Source: Spirochaetia bacterium (GTDB lineage: Bacteria; Spirochaetota; Spirochaetia; Sphaerochaetales; Sphaerochaetaceae). Taken from it: 7,217 nucleotides of DNA. Where the stretch lies: positions 1 through 7,217 of the forward strand of contig SABI01000123.1 of NCBI GenBank assembly GCA_009929055.1, given 5' to 3'. The translations under genes and the position numbers were made by a program. The notes beneath the pieces were generated by a model. That model did no database searches, was not told the DNA's origin, and saw only the letters and a program-made list of their open reading frames with translations. This document shows positions 1 to 5,533 of this stretch, piece by piece. Within the stretch, counting starts at the first letter, position 1; every line of letters begins with the position of its first letter.

Positions 1-473
1 TCTTTAAGTTTGAAATATCCTAACCATCTTCCACCAAGTTGATACCAATCCCACTTAGCATTAGCATTTTCAAAGTATCCATACTTGAAAATAGGATTTC
101 CTTCTTCATCCAATTTACCTGTATCCACCTTTTCTGTAAAACCCTTATAATTTCTCATAAAACTTTCAAAAGTTGGATAAAATGCAGTGAAAGGCACTTC
201 TACCTTAACACTATCTTCAGGATACTCATAAACCTGCTTAAATCCCTCCCCTACTCTAAAACGGTCGTCATATAAAGAAATAAGTTTCTGCTCTCCATCC
301 ACTGTCTGAGCTAAAACTTTAATTTTACCAGACTTGTACTCTTCTATAGACTCTGTTTCTACATCAAAGAACTGCAAGTATTCTGGGGGACAAGTACCAC
401 TATTATTCTCTTGAAAGGGGGCAAGCTTCTCTTCGGGATTATCCCCGAAAACGACTACTACAAAATGACTCAT
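1..473 (-). CDS. Conserved phage protein of unknown function, 3' end cut by the window edge
   Basis: This is an open frame of 157 complete codons that runs off the left edge with no stop. It starts MSHFVVVVFGDNPEEKLAPF and carries an aromatic motif, KWDWYQLGGRW, at residues 140-150. From memory, MSHF...LAPFQEN together with a later WDWYQ(L/I)GGRW motif marks a widespread family of uncharacterised phage and plasmid proteins; I know no biochemical role. The ATG at 473-471 is preceded by AAAGGAGA at a good distance, so the start is secure. No signal peptide or membrane helix is visible, so it is probably cytoplasmic. It lies 51 nt downstream of the helicase gene, the largest gap in the left operon, and that gap contains a small hairpin next to its ribosome binding site. 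Family membership is fairly sure; function is unknown. Confidence 0.85.
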   Translation of the reverse strand, partial: MSHFVVVVFGDNPEEKLAPFQENNSGTCPPEYLQFFDVETESIEEYKSGKIKVLAQTVDGEQKLISLYDDRFRVGEGFKQVYEYPEDSVKVEVPFTAFYPTFESFMRNYKGFTEKVDTGKLDEEGNPIFKYGYFENANAKWDWYQLGGRWLGYFKLK

Positions 474-485
474 TTGTTTCTCCTT

Positions 486-499
486 TGAACTTTCGTTCA
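486..499 (-). promoter_or_regulatory. Hairpin with GAAA tetraloop just upstream of a ribosome binding site
   Basis: Read on the minus strand, TGAAC-GAAA-GTTCA forms a perfect 5-bp stem closed by a GNRA-type tetraloop. It sits in the gap between the helicase stop and the next gene, and its 3' arm abuts AAAGGAG, that gene's Shine-Dalgarno sequence. No U-run follows, so it is not an intrinsic terminator. It could protect an upstream message end, block an RNase, or set the accessibility of the ribosome binding site. The structure is seen in the sequence; the role is inferred. Confidence 0.45.
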
Positions 500-524
500 G
501 TTAGTTTATTTATGTAGACTTAAT

Positions 525-1751
525 CTACACTTCTACTATTATTGCATTATCATCCACTAAATCTTCTAATTCAAACTCATCACTAATATGAGAAATAATA
601 GGATAATTCTTTTCACCAAAAGTCCACCCTATAAAGCCTTTACCCTTATCTGTAGAATCTCTGGAATTAAGTATAGATACCGCCATTAGATTTCTTTCCA
701 CCATTTCAGGAGTTCTATTAATAGCTAAAGAGAAATCAACATCTGATAATAAAGAAAGTTTTCCAAAAGCTATCTGGCTCTTCTTTAAATCATCTGTATC
801 TACCGCATTTGACTGCCAAGTATATCCAATAGTAACTCCAAAATCTTTTGACCATCTGGCAATAGTTTTAGTAACTTGCGCAACTTCTTTCCAGTCATAA
901 GTTTTAGCCCAAAGATATGCACCATCAATAAGTACTACTTCTGGTCTATATTCTTTTATGTAGGCAGGAATGGCATCAAGAGTATGGTTTTTCTCATAAA
1001 CTATCTTAATAGTTCCTGATTGAGTATCCTTAATTTCAGAAACTTCTTTCTTCCACCTAATTACTTCCTCTTCTTCAAGTCTACCTGTGCGTAATTTTTG
1101 GTAGTCTAAGTCAAACCTAATAGAGTCAAGCCTATTTCTAAATGCGCTGTCGGATATCTCTTTAGTAATTATAATGCTACTCGCTCCCTGCTCTCTTAGG
1201 ATATTAGCTAAGTGGGATAAAAACCAAGTTTTACCTACCTTCTGTGAGGCTATTATAGCGAAGTTACTCCCGCAAGATATTCCACCCAATGCGTTATCTA
1301 ATATAGGTATTCCTAAAGAATAGTAAGTCCCTTCCGCCCTTTCCTGATAGGTTATAAACCTGTCTCCGACCTCTGTAAAGTCTATAACAGAAGAACCAGA
1401 ACGTTTTTGAAGTATTTCAGAAAGACCTACCATTACTTTAGGAATCCACTCAGACATTGACTTAGGTTGTTCTAGTAAAATCTGTCTTGCCCTTATCTTT
1501 GCAAAATCTTCAAAGAATTTATCAAGTACATATCCATAATCGTAGCACTCGTCTGTAAACTTAAACTCTGGAAATTCTTCCCTTAACAAGTTCTCTGTTA
1601 TAGTATATCCGTCTTTAGAACATTTAAGTATCCACCCCAATATGTTAGGGAAGGCTACAAAATCACTGGAAACAAATCCCTGTTTTACAAAATCCCCTAC
1701 TTTGTTCTGCCGTATCATTGCCGTAATTAACTTACGTTCTACATCAATCAT
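525..1751 (-). CDS. DnaB-type replicative DNA helicase
   Basis: This 408-residue protein resembles the DnaB/gp41-type phage replicative helicases, which form hexamers on ssDNA and unwind the fork using NTP. Residues 1-95 look like a shortened helical N-terminal domain. The RecA-like domain starts with a DnaB-style lead-in (GIPILDNALGG, 147-157). It has a Walker A ASQKVGKT (168-175, K174 and T175), the catalytic-glutamate motif TKEIS (E198, matching SLEMS of DnaB), the RTGRL stretch near 221, Walker B EVVLIDG (D276), a polar TWQSN (Q313) in the H4 position, and R364 in LNSRDSTDKG as the likely arginine finger. The Walker A begins with Ala, not Gly, which is tolerated in this family. The start is set by GAGGT, which overlaps the stop of the preceding gene 10 nt upstream. 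A RadA/KaiC-like ATPase is less likely. No primase or loader is recognisable in the window. Confidence 0.85.
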   Translation of the reverse strand: MIDVERKLITAMIRQNKVGDFVKQGFVSSDFVAFPNILGWILKCSKDGYTITENLLREEFPEFKFTDECYDYGYVLDKFFEDFAKIRARQILLEQPKSMSEWIPKVMVGLSEILQKRSGSSVIDFTEVGDRFITYQERAEGTYYSLGIPILDNALGGISCGSNFAIIASQKVGKTWFLSHLANILREQGASSIIITKEISDSAFRNRLDSIRFDLDYQKLRTGRLEEEEVIRWKKEVSEIKDTQSGTIKIVYEKNHTLDAIPAYIKEYRPEVVLIDGAYLWAKTYDWKEVAQVTKTIARWSKDFGVTIGYTWQSNAVDTDDLKKSQIAFGKLSLLSDVDFSLAINRTPEMVERNLMAVSILNSRDSTDKGKGFIGWTFGEKNYPIISHISDEFELEDLVDDNAIIVEV

Positions 1752-1761
1752 TAAATCTACC

Positions 1762-1962
1762 TCAGTCGATTTCGATATTTATACCAATATTTCTTACAAA
1801 AGGAGAGTGTGTCTCTACCCCTAAAAGCTCGCTTAATACTTTATCTGTTTCAGTCTCATCATCACAGACCTCTAATACAGGCGTCTCCACCTTTACTACC
1901 TTATTAGTATCAAAAAGAGATAAAACCCCTTTATCAAAAAATACTTTATTCTTCTTGGACAT
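1762..1962 (-). CDS. Small acidic protein of unknown function (66 aa)
   Basis: I do not recognise this 66-residue protein. The N-terminus is basic (MSKKNK). The middle is acidic (CDDETETDK, roughly 39-47), and the rest alternates hydrophobic residues. There is one cysteine and no membrane segment. I chose the ATG at 1962-1960, which has GGGG about 8 nt upstream; an in-frame TTG two codons earlier would add only two residues. It overlaps the end of the NrdG-like gene by 17 nt, and its stop overlaps the helicase ribosome binding site, so all three are likely translated from one message. Its position directly before the helicase gene would suit a helicase partner, but nothing in the sequence shows this. 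Confidence 0.65.
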   Translation of the reverse strand: MSKKNKVFFDKGVLSLFDTNKVVKVETPVLEVCDDETETDKVLSELLGVETHSPFVRNIGINIEID

Positions 1963-2521
1963 TTTCAAACCCCGTTACAACAAGCTGTCCATTCTTCATT
2001 ATAACTTCAACTACTTCAATTTGTGCAAGCTCGGAGTAAAATTTAATTAGCCTACTATTTGACCCAAAGTTAGCAATTTCCATAATCTTCTTATCCAAAA
2101 TTCCATTAAAAGAGCCTTTGTACCGACCAGCTAAACATAGCCCAATATTGTTAATATCATCTATATAAAAATTCTGAACCTCATAATCTTCATATCCCGT
2201 AAACAGTATTTGAATAAACTCAGGAAAGAATATCCTTAACTGCTCAGAAAGCTCCTTAAAAAATACATGTTGGTCTAAAGGTTCTCCTCCTGAGAAAACA
2301 ATATACTTAGTATCCTGATTAGCCTCAGCAAGCTCTAAGACATCATTTAAGACCTCTTTTACCGTTTTAGGTACAGAATCCTCAACTAACCATAGATGGG
2401 GGTTTATACAGCCCTCACATTTGTGATTGCACCCTCTAAACCAAATACCTATTGCAGGCTCAGGAGTTAGATGATAGATATACTCCATCCTCTCAATATA
2501 ACCCAATAAGTTATTTTCCAT
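1946..2521 (-). CDS. nrdG: Radical SAM protein, anaerobic ribonucleotide reductase activase-like (NrdG family)
   Basis: NrdG uses a [4Fe-4S] cluster and S-adenosylmethionine to place a glycyl radical on the class III reductase NrdD, allowing dNTP synthesis without oxygen. The radical SAM signature CNHKCEGC (C31, C35, C38; CX3CX2C) is intact. It is followed by FSGGEP (76-81), TGY (108-110) and a GSNSR stretch near 153-157 that resembles the conserved GSSNQR of NrdG. At 191 residues it is longer than the roughly 155-residue E. coli and T4 proteins. I prefer the ATG at 2521-2519, with GGGAG 7 nt upstream, over the frame's first ATG at 2548, which has no good ribosome binding site. No nrdD is visible, so the partner must be elsewhere in the phage or supplied by the host. 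The CX3CX2C spacing and lack of other domains favour NrdG over QueE, but another small activase is possible. Confidence 0.75.
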   Translation of the reverse strand: MENNLLGYIERMEYIYHLTPEPAIGIWFRGCNHKCEGCINPHLWLVEDSVPKTVKEVLNDVLELAEANQDTKYIVFSGGEPLDQHVFFKELSEQLRIFFPEFIQILFTGYEDYEVQNFYIDDINNIGLCLAGRYKGSFNGILDKKIMEIANFGSNSRLIKFYSELAQIEVVEVIMKNGQLVVTGFENVQEE

Positions 2522-2564
2522 TATTTTTCTCCCACTCTTCATACTCATTAACGTTCTTAATCAT
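2511..2564 (-). CDS. Possible 17-codon translated ORF / coupling peptide
   Basis: A tiny frame encodes MIKNVNEYEEWEKNNGK. Its ATG overlaps the stop of the Lar-like gene as ATGA (2564-2561), and a strong purine run, AGGAGAGGAAG, precedes it. Its stop lies 11 nt inside the nrdG-like gene, beyond that gene's ATG. Terminating ribosomes would therefore finish close to the nrdG start, a layout typical of translational coupling. The peptide itself has no recognisable motif. It could be a coupling leader, a remnant of a lost gene, or chance in a purine-rich junction. Confidence 0.4.
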   Translation of the reverse strand: MIKNVNEYEEWEKNNGK

Positions 2565-2836
2565 CTTCCTCTCCTTCTCTGTTTACGATTAAGTAGTATT
2601 TGATTGTCCCAAGCACGTTCCGCATCCTCTATAGTATCATAGTAATCAGTAGTAGCACTACATTGAGAGCACCATACAACATTACCATAACTATTGCAGC
2701 TAGCAACAGGCTTTTCAGTGGTTTTACATCTTGGGCACTGAACTTTTAGTTCATTTTCTATCATAGCTTTTACAGTATCAGTCTTTCCAACTTGCCTCGA
2801 ACATAAAACTAATTCTTTTTTCGGAATTCTTTCCAT
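2561..2836 (-). CDS. Lar-like zinc-ribbon protein
   Basis: This 91-residue protein has a zinc-ribbon pattern, CPRC (C34, C37) and CSQC (C56, C59), followed by an acidic segment and an AERAWDNQ motif (W76). That matches the CPxC...CxxC...A..WN layout of Lar-type restriction alleviation proteins and related phage zinc ribbons; Lar of the Rac prophage reduces EcoKI restriction. The N-terminus (residues 8-20) contains LVLCSRQVGKT, which resembles the Walker A of phage terminases, but no Walker B can follow in so short a protein. The C-terminus is very basic (RKQRRRGR), suggesting nucleic-acid binding. I start at the ATG at 2836, which has GTGGGGAT upstream and gives a 28-nt overlap with the preceding membrane gene. 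The longer frame to 2932 only shadows that gene. Zinc ribbon is likely; anti-restriction function is inference. Confidence 0.7.
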   Translation of the reverse strand: MERIPKKELVLCSRQVGKTDTVKAMIENELKVQCPRCKTTEKPVASCNSYGNVVWCSQCSATTDYYDTIEDAERAWDNQILLNRKQRRRGR

Positions 2837-2991
2837 GCAGATATCCCCACAATTATCCATGACATAATTACCATAAACCGAGCAGTAACTACTTCTGGTA
2901 GTTCTCCTAATACTTCTGTTACAACCGCACAAAGTATCAGAAACATAGCAAACAGAACTGCATATATTAGACCAATCAATCTAACTAACAT
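2809..2991 (-). CDS. Small two-helix membrane protein
   Basis: This is a 60-residue hydrophobic protein with one membrane helix at about 5-25 (rich in Leu, Ile, Val, Ala, Phe), a short acidic link (EVLGELPE) and a second helix at about 37-53. It ends in a basic tail, KEFRKKN, so both ends probably lie in the cytoplasm by the positive-inside rule. An excellent ribosome binding site (AGGAGTTAAA then ATG) overlaps the stop of the upstream gene, which makes this frame more credible than the one it overlaps. I recognise no family. Small membrane proteins among phage early genes can act in superinfection exclusion or host takeover, and holins also have two helices. However, this one sits in the replication operon, not beside the lysis-like genes. 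Confidence 0.7.
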   Translation of the reverse strand: MLVRLIGLIYAVLFAMFLILCAVVTEVLGELPEVVTARFMVIMSWIIVGISAWKEFRKKN

Positions 2992-2999
2992 TTTAACTC

Positions 3000-3473
3000 C
3001 TAAGAAAAATACTTCTTAATAACGTCTTCCTTTAAGTTAATATATTCATTATCTTCAGAAATTTGAGTTACTAACCCGAACTTCATCAAATCTGGGTAGA
3101 AAGTATTGAAATCATCTCTCTGTAGTTCAGAAAGAATTATAGTTAATTTTCCCTGCGTCTTTCTATATTTGATAAGGGGGTTTATTAAGTTCCTTACTCT
3201 CTCTTCATTATTGTCAATCACGAGTACTAACAAAGGGGAAGCTTCTAACTGCTTAATAAGTTTTGACCGCTTATCATCATACATATAAGAGATAGACTTT
3301 ATTCCTTCAGACCTAACTTGATGAACTGTGTATTTCTCTTTAAACTGCTCTATCACTTTTTGCACAAGGGATTCTTTTCCACCGCCAAAAGGAGAAATAA
3401 TTATCCACAACTTTAGTTCCTTGAAAGGAGCAAAGTCATGCTCTTTCATCTTATTGTATATGTTTTCAATCAT
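3000..3473 (-). CDS. Small P-loop NTPase-like protein with a degenerate Walker A
   Basis: This 157-residue protein has the outline of a P-loop NTPase. A hydrophobic strand and P-loop, WIIISPFGGGKES, span 23-35. A hydrophobic strand ending in aspartate, LLVLVID (D87), fits Walker B, and TIILSEL (111-117) is placed like a sensor-1 strand. The residue after the P-loop lysine K33 is Glu34 instead of Ser/Thr, the usual Mg2+ ligand, although Ser35 follows. It may therefore bind nucleotide without normal hydrolysis, or use Ser35. I do not recognise the family; AAA+-type helicase loaders are one possibility given the operon. The ATG at 3473 is chosen for AGGTGA 5 nt upstream. A GTG three codons earlier is the alternative. 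It overlaps the previous gene by 8 nt. Confidence 0.7.
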   Translation of the reverse strand: MIENIYNKMKEHDFAPFKELKLWIIISPFGGGKESLVQKVIEQFKEKYTVHQVRSEGIKSISYMYDDKRSKLIKQLEASPLLVLVIDNNEERVRNLINPLIKYRKTQGKLTIILSELQRDDFNTFYPDLMKFGLVTQISEDNEYINLKEDVIKKYFS

Positions 3474-3744
3474 GCAAATCACCTAAATTGATATATACGT
3501 CCTTTAATACTATAACTTCTTTAACAAGGCTATCTTTTGAAAGAATTAAGTAGGGTACATATTTAACACCACCATCTTTTACCTTAATTAGAAAAAGGTT
3601 TGGAACAGGGTGAGCATACTTCTGTAGGAAATCCCCTAACCCTGAATATATAGTCAACTCTCTGCTAAAATTACCATAATAGTCCATCTTAGCTTCAAAA
3701 GTTTCGATATATAACTTATCAGGTAAATAAATCTTAGCTCGCAT
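3466..3744 (-). CDS. Hypothetical phage protein (92 aa)
   Basis: This is a 92-residue protein that I do not recognise. It alternates charged and beta-prone hydrophobic stretches (KIYLPDKLYIETF at the start, VKYVPYLIL near 60-68, VKEVIVLKDVYINL near 74-87). It has no cysteine and no membrane helix, so a compact, mostly beta cytoplasmic fold is plausible. The ATG at 3744 follows GGGGAGAAG closely and overlaps the previous gene by 11 nt; its own stop overlaps the next gene by 8 nt. Its constant linkage with the neighbouring genes suggests a shared early-expressed role, but none can be named. Confidence 0.7.
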   Translation of the reverse strand: MRAKIYLPDKLYIETFEAKMDYYGNFSRELTIYSGLGDFLQKYAHPVPNLFLIKVKDGGVKYVPYLILSKDSLVKEVIVLKDVYINLGDLHD

Positions 3745-4087
3745 CTTCTCCCCACAAATCTTTTTTATTCTCTATAACTAATAGAGCGAAATACTTATTA
3801 AACTCTTCATCCTTAACTATAAACTTTACAGCAAGATTATATCCCTCAATAGATACAGATACATTATGTCCTACAATAACAGCAACACCTTGAACAATGA
3901 AGCCCCTATGTTCTACAAGAAAATAGACTTCCTTCAAAGAAGGGTGTTCAAAACTACTAAACGTAAGATGGTCACTAATAATTTTAGGTGCTTGGTTTAG
4001 GCTATCACAGAATAGCTTTTCCCAAGTCCCTTCAATATACAAGTGTATCTCAACGTCTTGCCACTTTAAAGAGCTTCTATTAATCAT
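3734..4087 (-). CDS. Hypothetical phage protein (117 aa)
   Basis: I do not recognise this 117-residue protein. It begins MINRSSLKWQDVEIHLYIEG and contains several beta-prone stretches (KEVYFLVEHRGFIVQGVAVIVG near 62-83, KYFALLVIENK near 98-108). It has a single cysteine and no membrane segment. The frame is open up to 4210, but the upstream 41 codons lie inside the ligase coding region. I therefore start at the ATG at 4087-4085, which has CGGAGA about 8 nt upstream and overlaps the ligase stop by 8 nt. That arrangement is the same as at the neighbouring junctions and implies coupled translation with the ligase. Confidence 0.7.
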   Translation of the reverse strand: MINRSSLKWQDVEIHLYIEGTWEKLFCDSLNQAPKIISDHLTFSSFEHPSLKEVYFLVEHRGFIVQGVAVIVGHNVSVSIEGYNLAVKFIVKDEEFNKYFALLVIENKKDLWGEDAS

Positions 4088-5132
4088 TAGATAGTCTCCG
4101 CATAAGAGATTCTTTAGTACATTCAAGCGCATCCTTATCGTCTCTAAAACGGATAAATCGAGGATGTCTAACACCAAACTTCTTATCAAGCTCTTGCCCC
4201 TCAATTTCAATAACTCTTCCTACATAGTCTTGTTGATTTTTAGATAGCTTCTCCCTTAAAACATAATCAAATCCACTGCAAGTACCGCAAGGAACAATTC
4301 TATACCCCCCATCTAAAAACAACTGATTACGGCATTGAAATACCCGCTCATTTATAGGAAAGCAAGTTGAGACCTGAGAATTAGTTTTTGGAACTTTTTC
4401 TACATAACCAAATACAATAGAGCCAATCCATCCTTGATTCTTAAAATCTTCAGAATCGGAGTCCTTAAAAGAATGAATGACATAATCCCATGAATCTACT
4501 TTTTTAACTTTAGCCCACGCATTTCTATATTGCATGTCTTTCAGCATTATACCTTCATAGCCAAAATCAACAGCTTCCTTATAAACATCTTCCAATTTAC
4601 GCCCAGGGAAGTAATTCCAAACTGTAGGAAGTAAAAACTTAACTGACCCCGAATATCTAACCCACATAGCTTTATTCAAAATGTTTACCATAAAATGAAT
4701 ATTCTGAATAGGCTCTTCTCCGAAAAAGTGGACGTCAATTAAAATTGCATTAAGCCATCCAAACTCCTGTTGAATAGCGATAGCTCTATCAGGGTTAGAC
4801 CCCGCTACTTTAGTTACATGAGAAGATTTGCAAAACCTTCCATCATTTACAACCAGCTCAACCTCAATATCTAAATCAATATCGAAATCTTTGATATAGT
4901 GAAATTGTGGAAAATTTTCAGTCTTATCAACAAAATCCCCTGTAACCACCGAAACACGTTTGGAAAAGATATTAAACTCTTTACCAACTTTTCTAATGCG
5001 ATAACGAGAACCATCATACTTTGCCTCAATAACTCCTGTATATGAAATACTACTCAAATCAGAAGGTTTCAAAGACTTCTTAACCTTTTTAAAAGGTATC
5101 ACTTTTTCACAGAGTTTCTGCGAATCATTCAT
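4080..5132 (-). CDS. ATP-dependent DNA ligase
   Basis: This 350-residue enzyme would seal nicks in duplex DNA through a lysyl-AMP intermediate during phage replication or repair. The nucleotidyltransferase motifs appear in order: motif I EAKYDGSR (36-43, nucleophile K38), motif III DIEVELV (88-94), motif IIIa LIDVHFF (131-137), motif IV GYEGIMLK (191-198) and motif V AWAKVKK (205-211, K208 and K210). A C-terminal OB-fold follows, with a WIGSIVFGYVE strand (235-245), a GTCSGF turn (283-288) and the RHPRFIRFRDDK ending (322-333). Between the OB strands is an apparent insertion with four cysteines (C257, C267, C282, C285), which could bind zinc. The start at 5132 is set by AAGGAGA and a promoter 44 nt upstream. 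The frame stays open 61 further codons, so a longer form is conceivable. It looks like the first gene of the left operon. Confidence 0.92.
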   Translation of the reverse strand: MNDSQKLCEKVIPFKKVKKSLKPSDLSSISYTGVIEAKYDGSRYRIRKVGKEFNIFSKRVSVVTGDFVDKTENFPQFHYIKDFDIDLDIEVELVVNDGRFCKSSHVTKVAGSNPDRAIAIQQEFGWLNAILIDVHFFGEEPIQNIHFMVNILNKAMWVRYSGSVKFLLPTVWNYFPGRKLEDVYKEAVDFGYEGIMLKDMQYRNAWAKVKKVDSWDYVIHSFKDSDSEDFKNQGWIGSIVFGYVEKVPKTNSQVSTCFPINERVFQCRNQLFLDGGYRIVPCGTCSGFDYVLREKLSKNQQDYVGRVIEIEGQELDKKFGVRHPRFIRFRDDKDALECTKESLMRRLSND

Positions 5133-5175
5133 AACAATCTCCTTAAAGTATTGTTTATCATTTAGGTACAAGTTC

Positions 5176-5203
5176 ATTGTAAAAAAGGGCAATATTGTGT
5201 CAA
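5176..5203 (-). promoter_or_regulatory. Sigma-70-type promoter for the ligase operon
   Basis: On the minus strand there is a -35 TTGACA (5203-5198), a 16-bp spacer and a -10 TACAAT (5181-5176), five of six matches to consensus. Transcription would start near 5169, leaving a leader of about 37 nt with the ligase ribosome binding site. Upstream, the -35 sits in a 16-bp block, AAAATAGTGCTTGACA, that is also present in the promoter at 5542-5570. Confidence 0.7.
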
Positions 5204-5213
5204 GCACTATTTT
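5198..5213 (-). repeat. Promoter-upstream direct repeat, copy 1
   Basis: The minus-strand block AAAATAGTGCTTGACA, which includes the -35 of the ligase promoter, is repeated exactly at 5565-5580. The bases directly flanking both copies differ, which suggests a conserved promoter or binding element, not duplication of a longer segment. Confidence 0.8.
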
Positions 5214-5228
5214 CAAGAGATTGATTTC

Positions 5229-5254
5229 AAAAAACGCTTTGTAAATTTTAAGCA
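5229..5254 (-). terminator. Weak intrinsic terminator candidate
   Basis: On the minus strand, TGCTT (5254-5250) can pair with AAGCG (5239-5235) over a 10-nt loop, and a run of six T follows at 5234-5229. The stem is only 5 bp with one G-U pair, so termination would be inefficient. Its place between the structured segment and the ligase promoter is what makes it worth listing: it would end a transcript of roughly 300 nt. Confidence 0.25.
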
Positions 5255-5270
5255 GAATGGTAGCCATCAT

Positions 5271-5434
5271 ATAAGTTGTTCCTAACAGGGAGAAGCTAAC
5301 ATGAAGAGGCTTCATAAAAGAATAAGATTAAGGTTTTACGTTTATGAAATAATCTCTTGCCCCTTTGGGGCAGATTAAACATCATTAACAGTAAACCTTA
5401 ATCTTATTAGGCACATTCCCTAAAGACAACTTAT
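5271..5434 (-). ncRNA. Candidate structured RNA (novel ncRNA or leader)
   Basis: This gene-free segment holds nested inverted repeats. A closing helix pairs 5271-5279 with 5426-5434 (9 bp). A short helix pairs 5287-5291 with 5417-5421 (AGGGA/TCCCT). A long helix pairs 5321-5339 with 5391-5408 (18 bp, one bulge). Inside it, 5340-5343 pairs with 5377-5380, 5351-5354 with 5373-5376, and TGCCCC/GGGGCA (5358-5363 with 5367-5372) closes a 3-nt loop. A side hairpin ATGAAG/CTTCAT (5301-5315) makes a three-way junction. A perfect promoter about 100 nt upstream would transcribe it on the minus strand. No hairpin here is followed by a U-run, so these are not terminators. I see no tRNA features and cannot match a known RNA family. 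The pairing was found by eye; a discrete RNA and any function are inferred. Confidence 0.5.
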
Positions 5435-5514
5435 TGGGATAAATCATAGTTCCTAATAGCCGCTAATCATTTTTTTCTTATGAGGCTTATATTATTTTCT
5501 TATTCTAATAAAGA

Positions 5515-5533
5515 ACATTGAGACCATCAATGT
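5515..5533 (-). promoter_or_regulatory. 5'-terminal hairpin of the transcript from the consensus promoter
   Basis: ACATTGA-TGGTC-TCAATGT (minus strand) forms a perfect 7-bp stem with a 5-nt loop. It begins about 2 nt after the predicted start site near 5535. Hairpins at the very 5' end are known to protect RNAs from RppH and RNase E type decay, so this would suit a stable leader or ncRNA. The structure is clear; the role is inferred. Confidence 0.5.

Noticed and set aside
39..275. Plus-strand ORF of 78 codons
   Set aside because: It is antisense to the MSHF-family gene, which has clear family motifs and a good ribosome binding site.
2837..2932. Cysteine-rich N-terminal extension of the Lar-like protein
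   Set aside because: It is an out-of-frame reading of the small membrane protein, which has the better start and a coherent two-helix sequence.
4088..4210. Longer start for the 117-residue protein
   Set aside because: The extra 41 codons lie inside the ligase coding region and lack a ribosome binding site; the ATG at 4087 has one.
5133..5315. N-terminal extension of the ligase as the main start
   Set aside because: The ATG at 5132 has AAGGAGA at good spacing and a promoter just upstream, and ligase-like sequence begins only after it. The extension overlaps the promoter and structured region.
5358..5372. GC-rich hairpin TGCCCC-TTT-GGGGCA as an intrinsic terminator
   Set aside because: No U-run follows on either strand, and it lies inside a larger helix.
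5296..5385. 29-codon basic ORF (MMFNLPQRGKRL...) in the structured region
   Set aside because: It has no ribosome binding site and runs through the inverted repeats; a chance frame is the simplest reading.
5385..5447. 20-codon ORF (MIYPNKLSLGNV...) in the structured region
   Set aside because: AGGA lies only 3 nt from its ATG and the codons coincide with helix arms of the inverted repeats, so RNA pairing explains the sequence better. A leader peptide cannot be excluded.
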